Shown: one piece after another, positions 34,980 to 42,959 of the stretch | Layout: every line of letters starts with the position of its first letter | Numbering within the stretch: the first letter of the stretch is position 1 | Assembly: GCA_030432695.1 (NCBI GenBank) | Contig: JAUILN010000006.1 | Coordinates: 310,001-374,000, forward strand | Origin: a bacterium | GTDB lineage: Bacteria; Planctomycetota; UBA1135; UBA2386 | Reading direction: 5' to 3' | Length of the DNA: 64,000 nt | Made by a program: the position numbers and the translations under genes | The notes under the pieces: generated by a model | What the model was told of the DNA's origin: nothing | What the model saw: the letters and a program-made list of their open reading frames with translations, nothing else | The model's database searches: none

Positions 34980-36584
34980 ATGAAGTCTCGCGCTTTGACC
35001 GCCTCCGTGTTCGCCTGCGCCTCGCTCTGCGCGCAGGCAGTTGGGCCCCAGCAGGCGCCGGTCGACGGCCACCGTCTCGGCGGTTCCCTGCTGATCGTCG
35101 GCCCCGATCGGGTGCCGGGGCGCGCCCTCGATGGCATCTTCGGCGACCTGCAGGTCGGCCTCGAGCGGGCGCTCGTGGTGCCCGTCGACGAGGGGCGGAT
35201 CGACCTCGATGCGATGCTCGCGCGGCTCGAGGTCGATCTCGGCCGTGGCGCGCATTTCCAGATCCTGCGCCGTGACGAGGTGGGCTACCAGCTCTCGACC
35301 GTGCGGATGCTGGGCGAGGATCCGTCGCTCGACCTGGTCCAACGACGTTCGGAGGCGGAGGCTCGATCGATCGCCGAGGAATGGGTCGTCGACGCCGCAG
35401 GAACCGATGATGCGCCCGAATGGCCGGTGGGCACGCAGCTCGGCCGAGTCACTCCGATCTACCGACCCGACGTGCGCGGCGTCGCCTTCTTCGAATTCGG
35501 CGTGCAGGGCGGCGGCTTCGTCGTCGTCTCGACCGGCTCGCACGATGTGCCGGTGCCGAACTGGAGCAGTGTCGGCCGCTCACCGACCGATCGGCTTCGC
35601 TCGCTGGCCGAGGAGTCGGGCCAGCAGGCCGGTAGGTTCTATCGCCTCGATTCCCTGACCTACGCGGTCGAAGACTTTCACGGCAATCTGATCGACCACT
35701 ACGGCGAGATCCCCGTCCAGATGTTCGGCTTGCCGAGCGCTCCCGGGCCTTCCGAGGCGTCGCCGGTGCGTCGACGTGCCTGGGTGTCGTGGCGCGACCT
35801 CAAGGCGAACTACGCCGAGACCTACCGGCCGCTGCTCCGTCAGCTGCATCTGCGGGCGGAGGCGCGCGATGTCGTCGACGTTCACGATGGCAGTCCGCGA
35901 ATGGCAGGTGCAGGTTGGAGCGCCTGGACGACCTTCAGTGCCGATGGCGGTGCTGATCAGCAGCCGCTCTACAGCCAGTTCGACTTCGGTGCCTGCAAGG
36001 TTGGCTGTGGCCCGGTGGCCTGGGCGATCCTGTTTGGCTGGGGCGACCGGCAGGCCCATCTCGGCAATCCGACCTGGAGTGGACGGACCGGGATCTACCG
36101 TTGGGGCGGATCCCGGACTGGTTCCTCGAATGCAGTCGCTCCCCTGCTGGGCATGACCGAGGGGATGTTCAACGTGATCAGGGAACTCAACCTGCTCATG
36201 TCCACCACCTGTGCGTGTCCGTGGAGTCTCTGTGATGGTGCCGCGACGTTGCCCTGGCACATGGACGAGGCGCAGGCCTACCTGACCGGTCGGACCGGAG
36301 CCCGTGTGCGTGTGCGCTACAACTCGGCGACGTTCGCCGAGGCCCGACTCCGGAACATCGTTCAGGACTCGATCCGGGATCGCGATACCCCGGTCGTCAT
36401 CGGCAACTCGATGGGCGGGGGGAAGCACTACCCGGTGGCCTATCGCTACCGCTGGCGGAGCAAGGACACCCTGTTCGGCAAGCGCTACGACCGCGAGTTC
36501 TGCGTCAATCCCGGTTGGGGCTATCGCAGCGACTTCCAATGGGTCGATGCGAGGACCTGGTTCGCCGGCGAGCTGTTGCCCTGA
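34980..36584 (+). CDS. Secreted papain-like (C39/C10-like) cysteine peptidase, 534 aa
   Basis: A short signal peptide (MKSRALTASVFACASLCAQ) follows AAGGA. Residues about 25-270 form a pro-like region. The C-terminal 220 residues look like a papain-fold peptidase: Cys343 in FGACKVGCGPVAWAILFGWG, His483 in GGGKHYPVAYRYR and Asn510 in EFCVNPGWGYRSDFQWV, in the Cys-His-Asn order of the C10 and C39 families. The nearby CACPWSLCD cysteines may form disulfides outside the cell. The substrate is unknown. It stands about 470 bases beyond the sigma factor gene in the same direction. Confidence 0.75.
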   Translation: MKSRALTASVFACASLCAQAVGPQQAPVDGHRLGGSLLIVGPDRVPGRALDGIFGDLQVGLERALVVPVDEGRIDLDAMLARLEVDLGRGAHFQILRRDEVGYQLSTVRMLGEDPSLDLVQRRSEAEARSIAEEWVVDAAGTDDAPEWPVGTQLGRVTPIYRPDVRGVAFFEFGVQGGGFVVVSTGSHDVPVPNWSSVGRSPTDRLRSLAEESGQQAGRFYRLDSLTYAVEDFHGNLIDHYGEIPVQMFGLPSAPGPSEASPVRRRAWVSWRDLKANYAETYRPLLRQLHLRAEARDVVDVHDGSPRMAGAGWSAWTTFSADGGADQQPLYSQFDFGACKVGCGPVAWAILFGWGDRQAHLGNPTWSGRTGIYRWGGSRTGSSNAVAPLLGMTEGMFNVIRELNLLMSTTCACPWSLCDGAATLPWHMDEAQAYLTGRTGARVRVRYNSATFAEARLRNIVQDSIRDRDTPVVIGNSMGGGKHYPVAYRYRWRSKDTLFGKRYDREFCVNPGWGYRSDFQWVDARTWFAGELLP

Positions 36585-36707
36585 GCGCGCTTTCCGGGTG
36601 CTCCGTCGTTCGGCTTCCGATCCGGTGTGGGGTCCGCTGACCGTCGTGCGGCGGACCTTCGCGCGTGGAGGGTGACGCCCCGGTTGCTCCTGGTCCACCT
36701 TGCGTCG

Positions 36708-37136
36708 TCAGGGATTCCCGCGAATCGGGAACCGGCGCAGCACGTCGTCGAGATCCCGAAGGATGGCTGGCAGGTGCGACTGATCGATTGCGCTGTCGAA
36801 CTGGTGGTGCTGCGTCTGGGGATCGGGCGTGATGCGCAGCTCGCACCGGATGTGCCCCAGGCTCTCCGCCCGGAGGGTGATCCGGAGGTTCGGCTCGAGC
36901 CCGCCGAGCACGGCTTCTCCCTGCAGGGTGTCGTGCAGCGCCTGACACCCGTCGCGGAACTGTTGGCACTCGGAGAGGTGCAGCAGGGCGCCTGCGGCTT
37001 TCACCTGGGTGCCGGGCGCCGTGACCTGGGCCACGACGTGCATCCAGTTGCCGTCCCAGTCGTCGTCCGAGTCTTCGAACTCCCGTCCGCGGATCCAGAG
37101 CAGGAGGCCATCGACGACCAGATCTGGGCGAGTCAT
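36708..37136 (-). CDS. WapI-family immunity-protein homolog, 142 aa
   Basis: The chain matches the family of the Bacillus WapI contact-dependent-inhibition immunity protein: a short beta N-terminus (LLLWIRGREFEDSDDDWDGN, then WMHVVAQV), the central GALLHLSECQQFRDGCQAL, an EPNLRITLRAESLGHIRCEL strand pair and an FDSAIDQSHLPAILRDLDDV helix at the end. In toxin systems such proteins neutralise a cognate toxin; no toxin gene is seen in this window, so this is an orphan or has a different role. The start at 37136 is the ATG closest to the conserved core. A broken relative is at 24998-25270. Confidence 0.75.
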   Translation of the reverse strand: MTRPDLVVDGLLLWIRGREFEDSDDDWDGNWMHVVAQVTAPGTQVKAAGALLHLSECQQFRDGCQALHDTLQGEAVLGGLEPNLRITLRAESLGHIRCELRITPDPQTQHHQFDSAIDQSHLPAILRDLDDVLRRFPIRGNP

Positions 37137-37222
37137 CGCGGCACGATATCCGAGCGGTTCCGAGAGGGACACACGGCCCTTAGCGCGCGTGGCCAACCGG
37201 GGCAGCAGGCCGTGTCGACCGA

Positions 37223-39700
37223 TCAGAAGATCCCGATGGTCAACCGCAGGCCATTGCTGCTGCTGATGCGGGTCAGGCTGCCGGAGTTCATCTCGAGTTG
37301 CACGACCTGGTCGTGCAGCGTGGCGCCGAGCAGCACCGGGTCGTTCGGGATCGCATGCTGTACGGTCACCGTGCCATTCTGCTGCTGGAGCAGCTGCGCC
37401 ACGGGATCGGCGACCAGCACCTGGCAGCCCGCGCCCGACGGGTGGACGAGCGCGAGCGGGAGCGACGCGGGTTGCAGCCCGAGCAGGTCGAACGCACTGC
37501 CGGTCGGTGCGATGCCGGTGGTGCGCGCGCGGTAGGTGCCGCCGAGCCACGGCAACTGCAGCGCGGTCGTCGCGACCGGCCCGACCGAACTGGAGCAGCC
37601 CGTGCCGGAGGGCATCGCGCGCGGGGCGCACGGCGCGTCGAGCCGGACCACGCCGTGCGCGACGGTCGCCGGTGCGCAGCCGAGGAAGTCGCCGCCGACC
37701 AGCAGGTCGCCATTCCGGGCGGGGTGCAGGCAATGCGGGACTCCCTGGATGGCGGTCGCAACGTTCGTGACGACGCCATTGCGCCAGCGCAGGACCAGCG
37801 ACGAGACACGGAAGACGTGGTCGCCATTGGGCAGGACGACGACGTCCTCCATCGGGCTGCTCCAGCTCTGATAGGGCGTGGTCCAGGTGCCGCCCGACCA
37901 GCGCGCGACTCCTGCCGCCGCGATGCCGCCGGCGGTGGCGAACGGTCCGCTGACGACCAGACCGCCGTCGGGCAACACCGCGAGATCGCGGACCGGCGCG
38001 TTGGTCCCGCCGCCGAGGCTCAGCCACGAGGTGCCGTCCCAGCGCGCGATGTGGTTGACGACGTTGACGAGGCCCCCGGCGAGCGTGAAGTCGCCGCCGG
38101 CGACGATGTTGCCGTCGGGCAGGAGCGCGAGGGCGTGCACCGGCGCATCGGTGCCGTTGCCGAGCGGTGCCCACGTGCCGTTCGTCCACCGGGCGATGTG
38201 CTGGACCGCGACTCCTCCCGCGGTCACGAAGTCGCCGCCGGCGACGAAGCCACCGCCCGGCAACGGGAGCAACACGCGCACCGTACCGTCCGTGCCGCTG
38301 CCGAGCGGTGACCATTGCTGGCCAGTCCACCGCGCGATCCGGTTGCCGACGCCGCCGCCCGCGACCGTGAAGTCGCCCGCCGCGACGACGTCGCCATTGG
38401 TCAGGCGAGCGAGCGCGTGCACCGTGCCCGTTGGGCCCGCGACGCCATTACCCATCGGTCTCCAATCCGCACCCGATCCGCGCATGATCCCGTGCATCGG
38501 AACTCCGGCGAGCGCGAGTCGAGTGCCTCCGGCGAGCATCTCCCCGTCGTGGTCCAGCACGGCGGTCACCAGCCCCGCGAGGCCTGGTGTGGGCGGTGCG
38601 ATCGTTGCCCAGGACGTGCCGTCGAACCGGCTCGGGCCGAGCCCGGTCCCTGCGGCGTACTGGCCGCCATAGACAGTGAGCGCGGCGGCGGTCTCGCCGG
38701 TCGAGGTCGCGGCACCCACGGCGTTCCAGGTGGTTCCGTTCCAGCGATGGGCGATGAAGCTCGTCGGCGTCGCACCGGCGACGACCTCGTAGCTGCTGAT
38801 GCCCGTCCCGCGGACCAGCAGGCTGCGCACGGTATGGCCATGGAACGTCGTGCCCATCGCGGACCAGGTGTTGGTCGTGGGCTGGAGTCGCGCGACTCCG
38901 GGAGTCGCCAGGATCTGCGGCGCCTGGCCGACGTAGCCGAAGTCGCCGCCGACGAAGAGGTACGAGTTGAGCGCGGACGTGCCGATCCGCGTGGCCAGGC
39001 AGTGCACGTTGCCGTGCAGCCGCGCGACCATGCGCCACGTCGTGCCGTCCCAGCTCGCGAGGCCGTGGACGGTCGTGCCGCCGGCCGCGCTCAGCGAACC
39101 GCCGACGTACAGTCCGCTGCCGAGCGTCGGCTGGATCGTGTGCACCGCGAGCGCTCGGACATCGCCGGTGACACCAGTACCGAGCGCTCCCCACGCGGCG
39201 CCGGTCCATTGTGCGATGTTGTGGGCCGTCACACCGTTGACCTGTGCGAAGTTGCCACCGACGACCAGGTGGCCTTGGAAGATGGTGAACGCCCGCACCA
39301 GGGCCAACCCGCCGGACAGCGTGCCGAGCGTCTGCCAGGTCGTGCCGTCGTAGGCTGCGATGAGCCCCGGGAATGCCGCGACCAGACGACCCTGGAACAC
39401 GGCCAGTGCCGTGGCGCGGTCGGCGGGCGGCGTGCCGAGCGGTTCCCAGCGCGTGCCGTCCCAGATGCCGAGCGCGGCCTGCAGCGACGATTCGAAGGTG
39501 AGCTGCCCGGCCGCGACGAGTCCGGGACCCAGTGGGCCCGGCCCGTCGGGGTCCCAACTGGTCATCGCCACGACATAGCCCCGGGGGGACGGAACCCCGA
39601 TGCCGGGCTGGGGCGCGGGATCGCATTGCGCGGCGGCGCAGATGGAGAGCAGGAGCGACGCCGCCGTTCCGGCGAAGCGGCAAGGGGGCTTGGAGTGCAT
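37223..39700 (-). CDS. Secreted repeat propeller protein with the common C-terminal domain, 825 aa
   Basis: A signal peptide (GTAASLLLSICAAAQ) is followed by about a dozen repeats of roughly 50 residues with the pattern 'LPxGxxVAGGDFxxAGGxxxxxIARWxGxxWxxLGxGT', resembling Kelch or delta-60-like beta-propeller blades. Residues about 700-825 are the window's common C-terminal domain: SGTGCSSSVGPVATTALQL, a central GAGCQVLVADP, IPNDPVLLG and the final SSSNGLRLTIGIF. It is presumably an exported binding protein; no enzyme signature is present. The ATG at 39700 is the first in frame before the signal peptide. Confidence 0.82.
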   Translation of the reverse strand: MHSKPPCRFAGTAASLLLSICAAAQCDPAPQPGIGVPSPRGYVVAMTSWDPDGPGPLGPGLVAAGQLTFESSLQAALGIWDGTRWEPLGTPPADRATALAVFQGRLVAAFPGLIAAYDGTTWQTLGTLSGGLALVRAFTIFQGHLVVGGNFAQVNGVTAHNIAQWTGAAWGALGTGVTGDVRALAVHTIQPTLGSGLYVGGSLSAAGGTTVHGLASWDGTTWRMVARLHGNVHCLATRIGTSALNSYLFVGGDFGYVGQAPQILATPGVARLQPTTNTWSAMGTTFHGHTVRSLLVRGTGISSYEVVAGATPTSFIAHRWNGTTWNAVGAATSTGETAAALTVYGGQYAAGTGLGPSRFDGTSWATIAPPTPGLAGLVTAVLDHDGEMLAGGTRLALAGVPMHGIMRGSGADWRPMGNGVAGPTGTVHALARLTNGDVVAAGDFTVAGGGVGNRIARWTGQQWSPLGSGTDGTVRVLLPLPGGGFVAGGDFVTAGGVAVQHIARWTNGTWAPLGNGTDAPVHALALLPDGNIVAGGDFTLAGGLVNVVNHIARWDGTSWLSLGGGTNAPVRDLAVLPDGGLVVSGPFATAGGIAAAGVARWSGGTWTTPYQSWSSPMEDVVVLPNGDHVFRVSSLVLRWRNGVVTNVATAIQGVPHCLHPARNGDLLVGGDFLGCAPATVAHGVVRLDAPCAPRAMPSGTGCSSSVGPVATTALQLPWLGGTYRARTTGIAPTGSAFDLLGLQPASLPLALVHPSGAGCQVLVADPVAQLLQQQNGTVTVQHAIPNDPVLLGATLHDQVVQLEMNSGSLTRISSSNGLRLTIGIF

Positions 39701-39806
39701 GGGGGGCAGATGCGCGGCCGGTGGCCGTGTGACGGGAATTCCCGGGAGGGACCGCTGCTCTGCGTCGGCGCGTCACGCCCACCGGTCGTTCGTGGACTCG
39801 GGTCGG

Positions 39807-40433
39807 TCAGGCGTCGCGGGTGGCGAGTTGCTCGGTCAGCTCCCGGACCTGGGCCTCGAGTTCCGCGATCCGCGCTACCGCGTCCGACGCGAGCACCCGC
39901 GGATGGATGTGCTGTGGGCAGTTCACGTCGAACGCTTCGACGCTGAACAGCAGCGCGCGTTCAGGCTTTGCGCGGTAACTCGCATCGTGGAGCCGCTCGA
40001 TCAACTCGGGGTCCCCTGACCTCGGATCGTCGGTCACGAACCGCGCCGTGCCCCAGGCCTTCACCCGCCGCCGGTTCGAATAGTCGATCAGGAAGAGGAA
40101 CGCGCGCGGGTTCTCCTCGAGGTTGCCCCAGGAGAGGAACTGGCGGTTGCCGGCGAAGTCGGCGAAGGCGAGGGTTCTGTCGTCGAGGACCTTCAAGAAG
40201 CCGCGAGGGCCACCGCGGTACTGGATGTAGGGCTGGCCCTCGGCATTGGCGGTGGCCAGGTAGAACATGTCGAGGTCGGCGATGAAGGCTGCGAGCTCAG
40301 GGGTGATCGTCGTGGACCAGCCACGGGTCCGCTCCATCGCCTCATAGGCGCTGCGCGAACCGTGGCGGCGCTGCAGGTCCTTCACGGTAGGGGTGAAGGC
40401 GATGTCGCTCGGAGTGGCGCGTGGTGGTTGCAT
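39807..40433 (-). CDS. Pyridoxamine 5'-phosphate oxidase-like (PPOX) flavoprotein, 208 aa
   Basis: A split-barrel flavin-binding protein: FIADLDMFYLATANAEGQPY, RGGPRGFLKVLDDRTLAFAD, FAGNRQFLSWGNLEENPRAF and LFLIDYSNRRRVKAWGTARF are the usual PPOX-family strands. Members bind FMN, F420 or heme and reduce small molecules; the exact reaction is not predictable. AAGAG precedes the ATG at 40433. It lies 64 bases downstream of the AhpD-like gene in the same direction, so both are likely transcribed from the sigma-54 promoter at 41107. A role in reductive detoxification or redox stress follows from that context only. Confidence 0.87.
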   Translation of the reverse strand: MQPPRATPSDIAFTPTVKDLQRRHGSRSAYEAMERTRGWSTTITPELAAFIADLDMFYLATANAEGQPYIQYRGGPRGFLKVLDDRTLAFADFAGNRQFLSWGNLEENPRAFLFLIDYSNRRRVKAWGTARFVTDDPRSGDPELIERLHDASYRAKPERALLFSVEAFDVNCPQHIHPRVLASDAVARIAELEAQVRELTEQLATRDA

Positions 40434-40497
40434 GGTGCGCTCTTGGTCAGGTTTGCCGGCCGGCCGTGCGGCGACGGCCGGCAGGTGCGCTGCGCAC

Positions 40498-41043
40498 TCA
40501 GGCGAGCGCGAGTTCCGGTGCCGCGGGGAAGTCCACCGGCGTGTGCGCGACGTTGTTGAAGAAGTTGGTCAGCACGTTGAGCGCGACGTGTGCGACGACC
40601 TCGGTGATCGCGTCGTCGCCGAAGCCGGCGTCGCGGACCGCCTGGATGTCGGCGTCGTCGACCTGGCCGCGGGTCTCGACCACGCGGTGGGCGAGGCGCA
40701 GCAAGGCCGCAGTGCCGGCGTCGTCGGAGGTGCCGCGGCGGGCGGCTGTGACCTGGTCCTTCGACAGGCCGAGCGAGCCGCCGATCGCGGTGTGCGCGGC
40801 GAGGCAGTACTCGCAGCCGTTGGCCTCGGCGACCGTCAGCGCGATCTGCTCGCGGATGCGCGGCGGCAGCGAGCCCTTGGCCAGGGCGCCGCTGAACTGC
40901 AGGTAGCCGTCGAGCGCGGCGGGGGCGGCGGCCAGCGCGCCGGTCATGTTCAGCGAGCGGCCGAGCTTCTTCTGGACGGCCTCGAGCAGGTCCTTGGCGC
41001 GGCCTTCGGCGGTGTCGACGGTGAGGGGCTGGATGCGGGTCAT
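40498..41043 (-). CDS. AhpD-like / carboxymuconolactone decarboxylase-family protein, 181 aa
   Basis: An all-helical protein of the alkylhydroperoxidase D-like family. The redox motif is in VAEANGCEYCLAAHTAIGG (C-x-x-C with a following His three residues later), as in peroxidase-type members rather than true decarboxylases. A helix near the end (ALNVLTNFFNNVAHTPVDF) is typical of this subfamily. It probably reduces peroxides or acts as a thiol relay. AGGA lies eight bases before the ATG at 41043. It is the first gene behind a sigma-54-type promoter and faces the activator gene at 41258. Confidence 0.9.
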   Translation of the reverse strand: MTRIQPLTVDTAEGRAKDLLEAVQKKLGRSLNMTGALAAAPAALDGYLQFSGALAKGSLPPRIREQIALTVAEANGCEYCLAAHTAIGGSLGLSKDQVTAARRGTSDDAGTAALLRLAHRVVETRGQVDDADIQAVRDAGFGDDAITEVVAHVALNVLTNFFNNVAHTPVDFPAAPELALA

Positions 41044-41106
41044 CTTCGGGTTCCTATCGCTTCGGGTTGTGGTTGGTGCGCCGCGGTGGCGCGATGGGGG
41101 GCAGAA

Positions 41107-41122
41107 GGCGATTGCCGTGCCA
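41107..41122 (-). promoter_or_regulatory. Sigma-54-type promoter for the AhpD-PPOX operon
   Basis: On the minus strand the sequence is TGGCACGGCAATCGCC: a full -24 TGGCACG, four bases, then TCGCC against the TTGCW consensus, keeping the invariant GC of the -12 element. Transcription would begin near 41097, about 54 bases before the AhpD-like start codon. The next gene upstream encodes a sigma-54 activator, which strengthens the call. Confidence 0.7.
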
Positions 41123-41193
41123 TTACCTGGGTGGAATCTGCAAGTGGCTATCTCGCATTGGCTTGAGATTCATGTGGAGCCCTGCACGGAGTC

Positions 41194-41245
41194 ACGAGAT
41201 CTCGTAGAACCGCGATTTGTCGTGACCCAGACCACGAAACTTCGT
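41194..41245. promoter_or_regulatory. Three palindromic activator sites (NCGA-N4-TCGT) upstream of the sigma-54 promoter
   Basis: ACGAGATCTCGT (41194-41205), GCGATTTGTCGT (41212-41223) and ACGAAACTTCGT (41234-41245) share NCGA-N4-TCGT. They lie about 100-150 bases upstream of the predicted AhpD-operon start point, the usual distance for enhancer-binding activators, and just before the activator's own start codon, which also suggests autoregulation. Confidence 0.6.
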
Positions 41246-41257
41246 GATCTACCCGGC

Positions 41258-42868
41258 ATGTCGACCCTCGGCGACACCCCGCTGCTCCAGGATCCCCGCC
41301 AGCTCCTGCTCGAGCTCGCGGAGCAGCGTGACCCCGACGCGCTGCTCGCTCTGATCGTCGCCCGTCTGGCGGAGGCCGAGCGCGTCGCCCTGGTGCGGAT
41401 CTGGCTGCGTCGGCCGGGTGATCTCTGCGAGGTCTGCCCGATGCGTGCCGAGTGCCCCGACCGGACCGAGTGCCTGCACCTGGTCGCGAGTGCGGGCCGA
41501 TCCAGTGTCGATCCGGCGGCCGACTGGAGCCGTGTCGACGGCGCGTTCCGGCGCTTCCCGCTCGGCGTGCGGAAGGTCGGGCACATCGGCGCCACCGGCG
41601 AGGCGTTGGAGATCACCCACGGCGTCGCGGAGTCGTCGTGGATCGTGGATCCGGAGTGGGCGCGGCGCGAGGGCATCGACGGACTGGTCGGCCAGCCGCT
41701 GGTCCACCACGGCGAGGTCCTGGGTGTGCTCGCCGTGTTCAGTCTGGGGCCGTTGGGTGACGCGTGCGTCGATTGGCTGCGCATGATCACCAACCAGGCG
41801 GCGGTCGCGCTGGCCAACGCGCGGGCCTTCGCCGAGATCGAGCGGTTGCGCGAGCAGCTCGAGCTGGAGAACGACTACCTGCGCGAAGAGGTGGAGGGCG
41901 GTCAGCGGCTCGGTGACCTGCTCGGTGGCAGTCCGCCGATGGAACACATGGGTCGCAAGATCCAGCTCGTGGCGGCGACCGACTCGACGGTGCTGATCCT
42001 CGGCGAGAGCGGTACCGGCAAGGAGCTTGTCGCGCGCGAGATCCATCGGCTGAGCAAGCGTGCCGACCGGCCGTTGATCCGCGTCAACTGCGCGGCGATC
42101 CCGCGCGAGCTGTTCGAGAGCGAGTTCTTCGGCCACGCCAAGGGCTCGTTCACCGGCGCGCTGCGCGACCGGGTGGGCCGCTTCGAGTTGGCGCACGGCG
42201 GCACGCTGTTCCTCGACGAGGTCGGCGAGATCCCGCTCGACCTGCAGGCCAAGCTGCTGCGTGTGTTGCAGGAGGGGGAGCTGGAGCGGGTCGGCGAGGA
42301 GCGGACCCGCAAGGTCGACGTGCGGGTGCTGGCGGCGACCCACAAGGATCTCGCCGGCGACGTCGAGCGCGGGGCATTCCGTGCCGACCTCTACTACCGG
42401 CTCAGCGTGTTCCCGATCGAGGTGCCTGCCCTACGCGAGCGCGGCGCCGACATCGTGCTGTTGGCGGACCGATTCGTGCGCGACGCGGCGCGACGGCTCG
42501 GCCGGCGCGCGCCGCGGATCACCAAGGCCACGGCGCGGGAGCTGGAGACCTATGGCTGGCCGGGCAACGTGCGCGAACTCCAGCACGTGCTCGAGCGCGC
42601 GGTGCTGATGTCGTCCGGTCGGACGCTCGAGGTCGAGCTGCTGGCTGCACCCTCGTCCGGTAGGGCCACCACGCCGACCGAGGTGCCGCTGCGCACCGCC
42701 GACGAGATGCGGCAGCTGGAGATCGACAACCTGCGGCGCGCGTTGGTCGAGGCCGAGGGCAAGGTCTACGGCGCAGGGGGCGCGGCCGAGCTGCTCGGGA
42801 TGAAGGCGACCACGCTCGCGTCGCGTCTGAAGGCGCTGGGAGTCGATCCGCGCGAGGGGCGGCGCTGA
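41258..42868 (+). CDS. Sigma-54-dependent activator with four-cysteine GAF-type sensor, 536 aa
   Basis: Residues about 20-200 form a GAF sensor with an inserted cysteine motif C57-x2-C60-x5-C66-x5-C72 (starts LCEVCPMRAECPDRTEC), suited to an iron-sulfur cluster or metal. A short coiled linker leads to the AAA+ domain (about 225-460): GESGTGKELVAREIH (Walker A), the GAFTGA-like loop written GSFTGALRDR, GGTLFLDEVGEI (Walker B) and the arginine-rich ALRERGADI region. A Fis-type helix-turn-helix ends the protein (AAELLGMKATTLASRLKALG). ATG 41258 is chosen because upstream codons cover the regulatory region. It probably senses nitric oxide, oxygen or peroxide and switches on the divergent AhpD-PPOX operon; the signal is inferred. 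Confidence 0.92.
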   Translation: MSTLGDTPLLQDPRQLLLELAEQRDPDALLALIVARLAEAERVALVRIWLRRPGDLCEVCPMRAECPDRTECLHLVASAGRSSVDPAADWSRVDGAFRRFPLGVRKVGHIGATGEALEITHGVAESSWIVDPEWARREGIDGLVGQPLVHHGEVLGVLAVFSLGPLGDACVDWLRMITNQAAVALANARAFAEIERLREQLELENDYLREEVEGGQRLGDLLGGSPPMEHMGRKIQLVAATDSTVLILGESGTGKELVAREIHRLSKRADRPLIRVNCAAIPRELFESEFFGHAKGSFTGALRDRVGRFELAHGGTLFLDEVGEIPLDLQAKLLRVLQEGELERVGEERTRKVDVRVLAATHKDLAGDVERGAFRADLYYRLSVFPIEVPALRERGADIVLLADRFVRDAARRLGRRAPRITKATARELETYGWPGNVRELQHVLERAVLMSSGRTLEVELLAAPSSGRATTPTEVPLRTADEMRQLEIDNLRRALVEAEGKVYGAGGAAELLGMKATTLASRLKALGVDPREGRR

Positions 42869-42894
42869 TCGACGACTGCCGAGCATCGGAGACG

Positions 42895-42937
42895 TACGGC
42901 TGGTGCCTGGCACCGGGTGTATTGCACCGGGTGTACG
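42895..42937. repeat. Conserved-core palindrome, copy 4 (partly rearranged)
   Basis: GGTGCC-T-GGCACC is centred on T42908. The outer arms are imperfect: GTACGGCTGGTGC on the left pairs at 10 of 13 positions with GCACCGGGTGTAC on the right. A 12-base unit, GCACCGGGTGTA, occurs twice (42910 and 42924), so the right arm seems to have been duplicated. It lies in the 91-base gap between two convergent genes. Confidence 0.75.
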
Positions 42938-42959
42938 ACTTGCGTTTCGCGAGTCTGGC

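Noticed and set aside
40946..41257. Upstream extension of the sigma-54 activator frame
   Set aside because: It would cover the start of the AhpD-like gene, the sigma-54 promoter and the palindromic sites, and encodes no recognisable domain.
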